Shown: in pieces, positions 52,376 to 61,452 of the stretch
Layout: the number at the start of each line of letters is the position of its first letter
Numbering within the stretch: the first letter of the stretch is position 1
Assembly: GCA_002345965.1 (NCBI GenBank)
Contig: DDTF01000018.1
Location: 201 to 64,200, forward strand
DNA from: Flammeovirgaceae bacterium UBA2371
GTDB lineage: Bacteria > Bacteroidota > Bacteroidia > Cytophagales > Cyclobacteriaceae
Direction: 5' to 3'
Length of the DNA: 64,000 nt
The notes under the pieces: generated by a model
What the model saw: only the letters and a program-made list of their open reading frames with translations
The model's database searches: none
What the model was told of the DNA's origin: nothing
Program-made: the position numbers and the translations under genes

Positions 52376-53500
52376 ATGCCTGGACTTTACTTCCATATAC
52401 CCTTTTGTAAACAAGCCTGCCACTACTGCGACTTCCATTTCTCAACCAACTTAAGTCGGATATCTGACCTTGTAGATGCGATTGTGAAGGAATTGTTACT
52501 TCAAAAGGAATACCTGGCGGATAAAAAAATCAATAGCATTTATTTCGGTGGGGGTACTCCGTCAATATTGGAACAGCAGCACCTGGATAAGATCTTTGAA
52601 CAAATTCACAACTTGTATAAACTGGATACTTCCTGCGAAATAACACTTGAAGCCAATCCAGATGACTTAACAAAGACAAAGGTAGCCGCACTTATTAAGT
52701 CAGGGATTAATAGATTGAGTATTGGAATTCAATCTTTTGATGATCCGGTGTTGAAATTTCTAAACCGGGCTCATAATGCCGAAATGGCCCTATCCGCCTT
52801 AGATAATGTAAGAAATGCAGGATTCAAAAATATTAGTCTTGATCTGATCTATGCCATTCCAGGGCAGGATCATGACGCAGTTAAAAAAAACATTGAGATG
52901 GCTATGAGGTTCACGCCTGAACATCTCTCTGCATACTCCCTCACCATTGAACCCAAAACTGTATTTGGGAATTGGTCCCTGAAAGATAAATTGACTCCCG
53001 TTGACGAAGCGATTAATGCAGAACAATTTGAAATCATAAGTAGTCATCTTATTGGATACGGATATGAGCACTACGAAATTTCTAATTATTGCAAACCAGA
53101 ATACTATTCGAAACACAACAGCAGTTATTGGAAACAGGAACCTTACCTTGGAATTGGTCCGAGTGCACACTCTTATAATAAGGAGTCAAGACAGTTCAAC
53201 ATTAGTAACAATGCATCTTATCTGAAATCGATTGCGCAAAATAAGGTGCCATACCAGAGGGAAACACTTACTCGTGAAAACATGATCAATGAATTTGTTT
53301 TTACCACCTTAAGAACCATTTGGGGATGCGACCTAAATAAATTACAGGATGAATATCAATTCAATCTCCATGACCATCGCAAGAAATACCTGGAAGAGTT
53401 GATGGCAAATGAACTTGTAACTTTAAACAATCAGGTATTAAGATTAACCCAAAAAGGAAAACTCTTAGCGGATCAGATTTCTCTGGATTTAATGCTGTAA
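52376..53500 (+). CDS. hemW: Radical SAM heme chaperone HemW
   Basis: A 374-aa radical SAM protein. The iron-sulfur motif is Cys11-x3-Cys15-x2-Cys18 (FCKQACHYCDF). GGGTPS is the SAM motif. HNSSYWKQEPYLGIGPSAHS is the HemW-specific HNxxYW signature, separating it from coproporphyrinogen dehydrogenase HemN. HemW binds heme and may insert it into respiratory enzymes (family knowledge). It diverges from the DUF4271-hemD genes, with a 99-base gap. Confidence 0.92.
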   Translation: MPGLYFHIPFCKQACHYCDFHFSTNLSRISDLVDAIVKELLLQKEYLADKKINSIYFGGGTPSILEQQHLDKIFEQIHNLYKLDTSCEITLEANPDDLTKTKVAALIKSGINRLSIGIQSFDDPVLKFLNRAHNAEMALSALDNVRNAGFKNISLDLIYAIPGQDHDAVKKNIEMAMRFTPEHLSAYSLTIEPKTVFGNWSLKDKLTPVDEAINAEQFEIISSHLIGYGYEHYEISNYCKPEYYSKHNSSYWKQEPYLGIGPSAHSYNKESRQFNISNNASYLKSIAQNKVPYQRETLTRENMINEFVFTTLRTIWGCDLNKLQDEYQFNLHDHRKKYLEELMANELVTLNNQVLRLTQKGKLLADQISLDLML

Positions 53501-53583
53501 TCTAAATATACTGACAAATATCATCCGCTTTGGGTAGCATTAAACCAACTAAAAAGTGCTAATTTCGAGGCGCAAGTCCTTTT

Positions 53584-53949
53584 ATGACCAAAGAAGAAAA
53601 ACAGGTTTATATGCTGTTGAAATCCGTGATCTTTAGCTATCACGGGTTGGATGAAGACGAGAAGCAAGACCTGGAAGAAACAGCGTCAAAATTAGAAGCC
53701 ACTGAAGAACTAAAGTGGGCCTTGAATTTTATTGCCGAAGATTATATTACGGCATTTGATCGTGCGCGCGCTTATCTCAATGACATCATTGGAGACTATC
53801 CCAAAAACGAACGTATTAATCTAATTAATATGGTTTGGGAAGCAAATAATCACAAAGGCTATGTTACAGAAATGGAAGCCACTGCTATGCTAAAGCTGGC
53901 CAAAGACTGGAACGTAGAAAAAGAATTAATTGCGCTTGTGCTCAAGTAG
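53584..53949 (+). CDS. Small acidic helical protein, possibly TerB-like
   Basis: A 121-aa acidic protein predicted to be all helix (EKQVYMLLKSVIFSYHGLDE, DLEETASKLEATEELKWALN, YVTEMEATAMLKLAKDWNVE). There is no signal or membrane segment. The alternation of amphipathic helices with acidic turns recalls TerB-like domains, but I cannot confirm the metal-binding residues. It follows hemW by 83 bases and is convergent with the LytTR gene, with 2 bases between stops. Confidence 0.6.
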   Translation: MTKEEKQVYMLLKSVIFSYHGLDEDEKQDLEETASKLEATEELKWALNFIAEDYITAFDRARAYLNDIIGDYPKNERINLINMVWEANNHKGYVTEMEATAMLKLAKDWNVEKELIALVLK

Positions 53950-53951
53950 GT

Positions 53952-54668
53952 TTACAAAGACATCATGTCTTTAAACTTAGCCGCTTGTCTGCGACTCACT
54001 TCTACTTTATCTCCACCTTTTAATTTTACCATGAGGCCACCATTGAACCACGGCTCAATGCCTTCAACCCAGCTCAAATTAATGATGTGCTTTCTGCTGG
54101 CTCTGAAAAACGCGCGCTCATCTAATTTCTCATCCAAAGCATTTAATGATTTGTGAATCATGGGGCGGTTGTTATCAAAATATACTTTGATGTAATTGCC
54201 ATCAGATTCAAACAGCCTGATATTAGTAAGGCTTACAAACCAGCAGCGGTCTCCATCCTTTACAAACACCTGATCTTCAAGACCGAGCTTTTTATCTTTG
54301 GATCTGCCTCCTCTTGATTTTTCTTTTTCATTTATTTTTTGAACAGCTTCTGAAAGACGTTCAGGATGTATCGGCTTTAATAAATAATCCAAAGCGTTTA
54401 CTTCAAATGCTTTTAGTGCAAACTCATCGTAGGCTGTTGTAAAAACCACAAGTGGTGCTGAGTCCAATGACTCAAGCAATTGAAATCCGGTGCGGCCAGG
54501 CATCTGAATATCCAGGAATAATAAATCAGGATTCTGTTCATTCACCATCTGTTCTGCCTCGTCTGCATTTACTGCTTCGCCTATTACCTCGATGGAGGGA
54601 TGGTCTTCCAATAATTTTATCAACTCCTTGCGGGCTAATCTTTCGTCATCAACAATCAGTGCTCTCAT
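53952..54668 (-). CDS. LytTR-family response regulator
   Basis: A 238-aa regulator. The receiver domain (1-120) has the acidic pair VDDE, phosphoacceptor Asp53 (DLLFLDIQMPG), Thr in VVFTTAYDEFAL and Lys in YLLKPI. A linker (EKSRGGRSKDKK) leads to a LytTR DNA-binding domain at about 135-238 (VFVKDGDRCWFVSLTNIRLF, ALDEKLDERAFFRASRKHI). It overlaps its kinase gene by 4 bases, a standard LytS/LytTR pair. Confidence 0.94.
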   Translation of the reverse strand: MRALIVDDERLARKELIKLLEDHPSIEVIGEAVNADEAEQMVNEQNPDLLFLDIQMPGRTGFQLLESLDSAPLVVFTTAYDEFALKAFEVNALDYLLKPIHPERLSEAVQKINEKEKSRGGRSKDKKLGLEDQVFVKDGDRCWFVSLTNIRLFESDGNYIKVYFDNNRPMIHKSLNALDEKLDERAFFRASRKHIINLSWVEGIEPWFNGGLMVKLKGGDKVEVSRRQAAKFKDMMSL

Positions 54669-55711
54669 ATAGAATTTATGTGTGGAATTTTAATTTCAGT
54701 AAGTACAAAACTATCGTTTTCTGTCAATATTCTAAAGGAGGCCGAGCCTCCGTAAATGAGTTTCAGACGCTGCTTCGTATTCTCAATCCCCAGACCGCCT
54801 GAGGTGCGTTTTACACCATTTATGTATTGTCCACTGTTTCTGATCTGAATATTGAGCATATCATTTTCAATGGTGGTCTTTATTTGAATTAATCCTCCTT
54901 CGGTGAGACGTGAAATACCATGTTTGATACCATTCTCTACCAAAGTCTGAATCATCAATGGAGGCACCAAAAACTCTTTGGAATGAGGATCAATAATAAA
55001 CTCTGTGCGCAATCTTTCTTCGAAGCGAATATGTTCCAATCCTAAATAATCTTTTACCACTTTCAACTCATCCTTGAACCTGGTTAGCCCTCTTTTATCT
55101 GCTACCAAAGAGTTGCGAAGAATACTAGAAAGTTGATTGATGGCTTGTTTTGACTTCGAGGGATTTTCATCTACCAAGGCACGAATACTGTTCAGTGCAT
55201 TAAAAATAAAATGAGGATTAAGTTGAGACTTCAGGTTGTTCAGCTCAATTTCCTTTGCATACGCTTCAAGCTTTAATGATTTGTTGTAGCGTTCAAAATA
55301 GTTGTAAATAAAATAGAGTGCCGACCAGAGAAAAAAGATGATGGCATAATAGAATGATAGCCCCAGGATGTTTTGAGGATCAAATGCTACCTCCATGCTG
55401 AACAAACGCAAGGGCAACGAGATCGGTATTCTCAAAAAATACATGATCAGGCCTAACGCAAATACACTGATAATCACTTTGGGAATCAGGCGCGACATGC
55501 CCAGGCTTAGCCACTTCCATCTGTTAATTAGATGCCGGTAACCATGCGATACCAATAGACAAAAAATGGCCTCGTATGCCAAAAAGATGATGCGCTGGGT
55601 GCTCACACCAAGGCCACCTGCTGCGATTAAGCTGGCTGCAATTTGCACTGCTGCATAGAGAGACCAGCCCCCTATCTGTAAACTCCAATATAGTTTTTGC
55701 TTGTTGAGCAC
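54665..55711 (-). CDS. LytS-type sensor histidine kinase (His_kinase/HATPase)
   Basis: A 348-aa kinase. Four hydrophobic helices lie at about 8-140. A His_kinase domain follows with phosphoacceptor His167 (LKSQLNPHFIFNALNSIRAL), then a short HATPase (MIQTLVENGIKHGIS, GGLGIENTKQRLKLIY). The open frame reaches to 55834, inside uvrA. I prefer GTG at 55711 because the N-terminus then reads VLNKQKLYWSLQIGGWSLYA, common for this family. A TATCTTTG box 18 bases upstream also fits. It pairs with the LytTR regulator. Confidence 0.87.
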   Translation of the reverse strand: MLNKQKLYWSLQIGGWSLYAAVQIAASLIAAGGLGVSTQRIIFLAYEAIFCLLVSHGYRHLINRWKWLSLGMSRLIPKVIISVFALGLIMYFLRIPISLPLRLFSMEVAFDPQNILGLSFYYAIIFFLWSALYFIYNYFERYNKSLKLEAYAKEIELNNLKSQLNPHFIFNALNSIRALVDENPSKSKQAINQLSSILRNSLVADKRGLTRFKDELKVVKDYLGLEHIRFEERLRTEFIIDPHSKEFLVPPLMIQTLVENGIKHGISRLTEGGLIQIKTTIENDMLNIQIRNSGQYINGVKRTSGGLGIENTKQRLKLIYGGSASFRILTENDSFVLTEIKIPHINSI

Positions 55712-55728
55712 TGCTTTAGTCTGAAATA

Positions 55729-55736
55729 CAAAGATA
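55729..55736 (-). promoter_or_regulatory. Candidate -7 box TATCTTTG for the LytS/LytTR pair
   Basis: TATCTTTG on the minus strand, an exact TAnnTTTG, between the uvrA stop (55779) and the GTG start at 55711. No -33 TTG is visible. Confidence 0.42.
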
Positions 55737-55778
55737 CTGAATTGAAAAATCCCGATTATCCTTCTTTGACAAACGGTG

Positions 55779-58628
55779 TTAAGCCAGCTCTGCCTTGAGG
55801 TATTTTCCGGTATAGCCTGCAGGGTTGTTGGCAACCTCCTCAGGGGTTCCTTTCGCTATCAACTTACCTCCTTTTTCACCGCCCTCCGGCCCTAAATCGA
55901 TAATATAATCGGCTGATTTTATCACATCCATGTTGTGTTCAATAATGAGCACAGTATTCCCTTTGTCTACCAATTTTTGCAAAACATCAAGCAAGTGGCT
56001 GATGTCCTGAAAGTGAAGCCCTGTGGTGGGTTCATCCAAAATATAAAAAGTTCTCCCTGTATCTCTTTTGGAAAGTTCGGTGGCCAATTTTACACGCTGT
56101 GCCTCTCCCCCAGAGAGGGTAGTGGCATGCTGCCCCAATGAAATATATCCCAACCCGACTTCACTAAGGGTTTGTATTTTTCGCAGAATGCGAGGCTGGT
56201 TTTCAAAAAACGAAACAGCCTCTTCTACTGTCATATCTAAGACATCAGAAATAGATTTACCTTTAAACCTTACCTCTAATGTTTCTCTATTATATCTTCT
56301 GCCTTTGCACGTCTCACACAGCACGTGAATATCTGGCAAAAATTCCATCTCTATCAAGCGCAACCCTGCACCCTCACAAGTTTCGCAGCGGCCACCTTTC
56401 ACATTAAAGGAAAAACGGCCTGGTTTATAACCCCTGATCTTTGCTTCCGGCAGCTGTGCAAACAAATCTCTAATGTCAGTAAATACACCCGTGTAAGTAG
56501 CTGGATTGGACCTTGGTGTTCTGCCAATTGGCGACTGATCTACTTCTATTACCTTGTCCAGTTCTTCTAGTCCCTCCACTTTTTTGTGAGCCAGTGGTAC
56601 TGTTCGGGACCTATAAAAATGAGCATTGAGTATCGGAAAAAGGGTTTCGTGAATGAGCGTAGATTTTCCGCTGCCCGATACTCCAGTCACGCAGGTAAGC
56701 GTACCCAATGGAATCTGAAGGTCAACATTCTTCAAATTATTTCCTGACGCACCATAAAGTGAAAGTTTTTTGCCTGTTACTTTTCTCCGCTCTTTTCCAT
56801 AGTCAATTTTCAACTTGCCCTTCAAGTACTTAGCCGTTGTGCTATTGGTTTTTAGAAATGTTTTTGGGTCACCTTCCGCTACCACGCTTCCACCATGACG
56901 ACCGGCTCCCGGCCCGATGTCTATGATATAGTCGCACTCCAGCATCATCTCTTTGTCATGTTCCACTACAATCACACTGTTGCCTAGATCGCGCAAATCT
57001 TTTAGTGCTTTGATCAACTTAACGTTGTCTCGTGCATGAAGTCCAATACTGGGTTCATCCAGAATGTAGAGCACACCTACCAACTGTGTTCCAATTTGTG
57101 TAGCCAATCTGATGCGCTGCGCCTCTCCACCACTTAAAGTGCGCAAAGGTCTGTTCAGACTAAGGTAGTCCAGACCTACGTCCAAAAGAAAACCTATTCT
57201 TTTTCTTATCTCCTTTAAGACTTCAGCGGCAATTAAGTTTTGCTTGTCGGACATGCGACTCTCCAGCCCATCAAACCATTTCTTTAGCGCGTTAATGTCC
57301 AACATTGCCAATTGAGCAATATTGGTGTTGTCAATTTTGAAATGGAGCGATTCTTTTTTTAACCTCATTCCTTCGCATTCTGGACATATCTTTACTTCAG
57401 TAAAGTCATCAACCCATTTACGAATTGCTTCTGAACCCTCCTCTTTTTGTTTTTGTAAGAAGTTGATAATGCCTTCAAACTTAGTGTTCCATTCCGTTCC
57501 AGGATATTTAACAGATGCCACAGCTACCGGAACATCATCGCCATAAAGCAACACCTTCAGCACATCCTTGGGTATGTCTTTGATGGGGGTAGAGAGAGTA
57601 AGTTTATTGCGTTTTAATAGAGCTTCAACTTTTTTAAATATCCAGATGTCACGGTATTCTCCTAAAGGAAGAATCCCTCCCCTGCTGATACTCAATTTTT
57701 TATCCGGAATAATAGACTCTTCTGTAATTTCTTCAATCTGACCCAATCCATTACATGACGGGCAAGCTCCATAGGGGGAATTGAAAGAAAAATTATTGGG
57801 GGCAGGCTCATCATACGACAAACCGGTTTCCGGGTCCATTAGATATTTAGAGTAATGATGCACAGTGCCACCTTCTTCCATGGCCATTAACACTCCTTTG
57901 CCTTCTTTCAGTGCGGTGTTTACTGACTGTGCAATCCTGTGTCTGTCTTTATTATCTACAACTATTCTGTCAATAACTACTTCAATGTCGTGAATCTTAA
58001 ACCTGTCCACCTGCATCTTTGGCTTGATATCCTGCACCTCACCATCAATACGCACTTTAGAATATCCGCTTTTTCTAATCTGAACAAAAAGCTCACGGTA
58101 ATGCCCTTTTCGCCCTTTTACCACCGGAGCCAGCAAGGTTAGTTTTTTGGCTTTGAATGAATTGATAAGTGCGTCCAGAATCTGGTCTTCTGATTGGCGA
58201 ATCATTTTATTTCCAGACAAGTAAGAAAATGCTTCGCCTGCTCTGGCGTAGAGCAAACGCATGAAGTCATAAATCTCCGTAACCGTGCCAACGGTTGATC
58301 GTGGATTTCTGGATGTGGTTTTTTGCTCAATAGAGATCACCGGACTAAGTCCGTTGATTTTATCAACATCGGGACGTTCCAGGTTGCCAATAAAACTGCG
58401 TGCATAGGCAGAAAAGCTCTCCATATACCTCCTCTGTCCTTCGGCATAAATGGTGTCGAATGCCAAAGATGACTTGCCACTGCCACTGATACCCGTTATT
58501 ACTATAAGCTGGTTTCGGGGAAATGTTAGGTTAATGTTTTTGAGGTTATGCTCCCTGGCTCCAATTATCTCGATGGTATCGAGGTCATTCAATAAAGTGT
58601 TCTTTTTTTGAGCAGAGGATCGGGCCAT
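55779..58628 (-). CDS. uvrA: Excinuclease ABC subunit A
   Basis: A 949-aa UvrA. Two ABC units, each with Walker A (GISGSGKSSLAF near residue 46, GVSGSGKSTLIHE in the second half) and ABC signature (LSGGEAQR, twice). The zinc modules are seen as CPSCNGLG with CPECEGMR, and CETCEGAG with CETCKGRR. UvrA finds damaged DNA and loads UvrB. It has the normal length and starts with ATG at 58628. uvrB is not in the window, while uvrC lies about 11 kb away on the other strand. Confidence 0.97.
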   Translation of the reverse strand: MARSSAQKKNTLLNDLDTIEIIGAREHNLKNINLTFPRNQLIVITGISGSGKSSLAFDTIYAEGQRRYMESFSAYARSFIGNLERPDVDKINGLSPVISIEQKTTSRNPRSTVGTVTEIYDFMRLLYARAGEAFSYLSGNKMIRQSEDQILDALINSFKAKKLTLLAPVVKGRKGHYRELFVQIRKSGYSKVRIDGEVQDIKPKMQVDRFKIHDIEVVIDRIVVDNKDRHRIAQSVNTALKEGKGVLMAMEEGGTVHHYSKYLMDPETGLSYDEPAPNNFSFNSPYGACPSCNGLGQIEEITEESIIPDKKLSISRGGILPLGEYRDIWIFKKVEALLKRNKLTLSTPIKDIPKDVLKVLLYGDDVPVAVASVKYPGTEWNTKFEGIINFLQKQKEEGSEAIRKWVDDFTEVKICPECEGMRLKKESLHFKIDNTNIAQLAMLDINALKKWFDGLESRMSDKQNLIAAEVLKEIRKRIGFLLDVGLDYLSLNRPLRTLSGGEAQRIRLATQIGTQLVGVLYILDEPSIGLHARDNVKLIKALKDLRDLGNSVIVVEHDKEMMLECDYIIDIGPGAGRHGGSVVAEGDPKTFLKTNSTTAKYLKGKLKIDYGKERRKVTGKKLSLYGASGNNLKNVDLQIPLGTLTCVTGVSGSGKSTLIHETLFPILNAHFYRSRTVPLAHKKVEGLEELDKVIEVDQSPIGRTPRSNPATYTGVFTDIRDLFAQLPEAKIRGYKPGRFSFNVKGGRCETCEGAGLRLIEMEFLPDIHVLCETCKGRRYNRETLEVRFKGKSISDVLDMTVEEAVSFFENQPRILRKIQTLSEVGLGYISLGQHATTLSGGEAQRVKLATELSKRDTGRTFYILDEPTTGLHFQDISHLLDVLQKLVDKGNTVLIIEHNMDVIKSADYIIDLGPEGGEKGGKLIAKGTPEEVANNPAGYTGKYLKAELA

Positions 58629-58701
58629 GAGAAGATTTCAGAAATGAAGATGCAAGTAATAATACAATTATGAATAGGAAAAGGTTTGCCCCACAAATCA
58701 A

Positions 58702-61053
58702 CTATTTATAAACAACCAAAGGAAAGTCGTTGCCAAAGGAATAGGCAGATGGGTATTGGGCTGTACCTTTCAATTGCTCTGACAGTTCCGGTACTTTATT
58801 TTCAATGTAAGTGCTTAGTTCGCGAATGGTGAGCTTTTTATCGTTGTTGGTATCGGCCTTCCCACTGATGCCCTCCAGGAGCGAAAAGGTAAAAATGCCA
58901 TGACCCAACTTATCAAATTCTGACGCAAATTGATCAGACCCGGTAGAGGTTATCCAAAAAGTGCCAGTACTTCGCGCTAATTGCGCAATGGCCTTTTCTT
59001 CGGCAACACCTCGCACAGATACGGCATCTAACGCTCCGGCTGACTGACAGGCATCCAGAATAAACACCTGTTTTTGGGCATTAATCGATTCCGCATATTC
59101 CTTCAACGAAGAAGCAGATATGGCTTTACTCTTCAACATGTCATCACGCCCGTACAGCTGAGTAACATCCGCAGGCACAATATAAAACTCCTTATCAGAA
59201 GCTGCTTCGCCTGACATTACACCATGTCCGGCATAATATACTACCAACATATCCTGCTCCAGTGATTTCTTTTTTACATCCTCCAGCGCTGCCAGTATGG
59301 TTGCTTTTACGGCCTTTTCATTTCGAATATTGTAAGGTACAATGGCCTTAAATATTCCCGAAGATGATTTATTAATGCTGCCCTCTACGCCATTGGCATC
59401 TGCTTCCGCATAATTCAGATTGTATTTCTGGTTTTTGTATTTGTTAATGCCGATAGTGATTAAATACAGAGTAGGCTTCTCTTCAGTTGCTCCTTTGTAA
59501 ATGATGGTAAACTTAGCCTTCTCCGCATCAATGCCGTTTTTGCTACCTGCATTGATGTAGAAAAAGTTCTCTTCTCCAAAAGCAGTGGATAAACTCAAGT
59601 CGAATGAATAGGTTTTATCACCAGTGCCAGGTAGGGATTTCATTAGTTTGGCGTTTTGATAAAGTCTGACCTCAGTTACTTCTGTTGGATTTTCTGTTAT
59701 TTCTACTGTGACTGATGATATTTTTTGGGTTGTTGTGACAGACGCATTGGCTGAATAAGGCTTTTCGTTGATGCTTCTAACTGTTACCACTGGAACTTTG
59801 GAAACCAAGTTGTCCACATCAAAACTCTCCATCGAAGCTGATTCTTCATTAAGTACGGCATTAAACAATCGAGGAGTGAAACCCTTATCCATTGAACTTT
59901 CCAGCATCGTTCTCTGTAAGGTCAATCTGGTCGTCCAAAATACTTTCCCAAGTGCATCCGCTGTTCCATCAACGCGACCATCTTTAGCGACAACAGCGTA
60001 ATCATCGTTACTGTCGGAATAAAAATAGGCGATGATAGAGTTTGATTTCAAGTCGAATATCTGGTTGATGTTATTTCCGGAAGCATTCAGAAAAAAAATC
60101 TCATTTTCCCTGTCCAAAGGATAAATATTGAATGAACCTACCCCCATTCCCGGGTAGCCCGAAAATTTCCATTTATCTGATTTAGTTGTAAATATGGCCT
60201 TGCCAGAACTTTCATCGTAAACATTAAATGATCTTGAAGCTGTAAGTGCCAAAAGTTTATTATTCGAATAAATACCCCCATTGGCAGTAATGGTGGCAAG
60301 AAAAAATTCCGACTCCAGGCTTTTTTTCATTTTATAAGTAAGAGCATCCCATACCTGGACGATGGATTTCGAACCCATATAGTTGAGTCCCGCTACAATT
60401 AGATTGTCACCAGTCTCATCATAGGTTGCCATGGTAAAGATCCCCGGTGATGATTCACCAGTCTCCGATCCTGTGATGAGGTCATATTGCTTCAGGGGAT
60501 TATTACTTTTAATAAAGGACATTACCCCTACCATTAACTTTTTCCCGTCTGGATGAATCGCGAGCGCACTGACATGGTGCTTTTTATACTGTGTGGTAAA
60601 GATTTGCTTTTGCACTTTCAAATCAATCACCTGTACATGGCCTTCTTTTTGTCCTACAGCCAGCAAACTGTGTTTGCCCGAGAAAGCGGTTTTCGTTGCC
60701 TCTGCTGTTAAATTGTATTGATTTATTTCGCGCTCCGATTTCAGATCAATTACGCGTACAATTTTATGTTCGATTAGAGCAAGTTGCTGGTTAGAGGTTA
60801 GCTGGATATCAAACAGATTTTCGTAGGATGCAGTAAACTTTTTAGTGAACCGTCCGATAGTGACATCGAATAGCTTCACTGTCTTGTCTTCATAAAGAAA
60901 GACAATCAATTTTCCGTCTGGCGATACTGCCATCCCCTCCTGACGTGATTGAATAGCCGTTAAATCATAGGCTAATCTCAACAAGTCTACCTCTTGGGAG
61001 AAAGCAGTAAAATATCCTGATGCCAGGATGCCCAATAGTATAATCCTTTTCAT
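58702..61053 (-). CDS. Secreted WD40-caspase (C14-like) protein
   Basis: A 783-aa protein. The signal KRIILLGILASGYFTAFSQ is followed by WD40-like beta-propeller repeats at about residues 25-400 (AVSPDGKLIVFLYEDKTVKL, LAIHPDGKKLMVGVM), a beta linker, and a caspase-like domain at about 520-783. The catalytic dyad is His610 (YYAGHGV) and Cys669 (LDACQSAGA). The last part has an EF-hand-like loop DTNNDKKLTIREL. The frame extends to 61260, but that would run into tRNA-Gly, so I used the ATG at 61053. Substrate and target unknown. Confidence 0.85.
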   Translation of the reverse strand: MKRIILLGILASGYFTAFSQEVDLLRLAYDLTAIQSRQEGMAVSPDGKLIVFLYEDKTVKLFDVTIGRFTKKFTASYENLFDIQLTSNQQLALIEHKIVRVIDLKSEREINQYNLTAEATKTAFSGKHSLLAVGQKEGHVQVIDLKVQKQIFTTQYKKHHVSALAIHPDGKKLMVGVMSFIKSNNPLKQYDLITGSETGESSPGIFTMATYDETGDNLIVAGLNYMGSKSIVQVWDALTYKMKKSLESEFFLATITANGGIYSNNKLLALTASRSFNVYDESSGKAIFTTKSDKWKFSGYPGMGVGSFNIYPLDRENEIFFLNASGNNINQIFDLKSNSIIAYFYSDSNDDYAVVAKDGRVDGTADALGKVFWTTRLTLQRTMLESSMDKGFTPRLFNAVLNEESASMESFDVDNLVSKVPVVTVRSINEKPYSANASVTTTQKISSVTVEITENPTEVTEVRLYQNAKLMKSLPGTGDKTYSFDLSLSTAFGEENFFYINAGSKNGIDAEKAKFTIIYKGATEEKPTLYLITIGINKYKNQKYNLNYAEADANGVEGSINKSSSGIFKAIVPYNIRNEKAVKATILAALEDVKKKSLEQDMLVVYYAGHGVMSGEAASDKEFYIVPADVTQLYGRDDMLKSKAISASSLKEYAESINAQKQVFILDACQSAGALDAVSVRGVAEEKAIAQLARSTGTFWITSTGSDQFASEFDKLGHGIFTFSLLEGISGKADTNNDKKLTIRELSTYIENKVPELSEQLKGTAQYPSAYSFGNDFPLVVYK

Positions 61054-61150
61054 AACCATTAATTCATACAAAAGGGAGGGGCAACAATTTTGCCATAGCT
61101 GTTCCCTCAAATTAAAATGTCTAAAAAAAACCTTCAGTTTTTGATTGTTA

Positions 61151-61180
61151 TTGCAAATTAGCCATAGGTCATTAAATTTG
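61151..61180 (+). promoter_or_regulatory. Promoter of tRNA-Gly, TTG-N19-TAAATTTG
   Basis: TTG (61151-61153), a 19-base spacer and TAAATTTG (61173-61180) match the Bacteroidota promoter consensus. Transcription would start near 61187, about 47 bases before the tRNA. Spacing is identical to that of the guaB promoter. Confidence 0.72.
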
Positions 61181-61233
61181 CAGTCCCTTTGGAGCCCAAT
61201 CTTTGATTTACAATGATAATGGCTCCAAAACAA

Positions 61234-61307
<74 letters not shown>

Positions 61308-61320
61308 AAGAAACAAAAAA

Positions 61321-61351
61321 CCCCTTTCCAATGGAGAGGGGCTTGTTTTTT
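61321..61351 (+). terminator. Terminator-like hairpin between the two tRNA genes
   Basis: A 9-bp stem (CCCCTTTCC 61321-61329 with GGAGAGGGG 61333-61341, one G-T pair), a 3-base loop, then CTTG and six T (61346-61351). A-rich sequence on the 5' side makes it bidirectional in form. It ends two bases before the tRNA-Leu gene. Confidence 0.78.
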
Positions 61352-61353
61352 CT

Positions 61354-61439
61354 ACCCGGGTGGTGGAATTGGTAGACACGCAGGACTTAAAATCCTGTGG
61401 CTAGTAATAGCTGTACGGGTTCAACTCCCGTCCCGGGTA
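61354..61439 (+). tRNA. tRNA-Leu (UAA)
   Basis: An 86-base class II tRNA. The acceptor stem ACCCGGG pairs with CCCGGGT and the discriminator is A. The anticodon arm is CAGGA-CTTAAAA-TCCTG with anticodon TAA. The variable arm is GGCTAGTAATAGCTG. The T arm is CGGGTTCAACTCCCG. The CCA end is not encoded. Confidence 0.96.
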
Positions 61440-61452
61440 CATCTGCTCTTTT

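Noticed and set aside
54736..54750. GGAGGC-CGA-GCCTCC inverted repeat
   Set aside because: It lies inside the conserved C-terminal coding part of the LytS kinase and has no T tract. Probably codon-driven.
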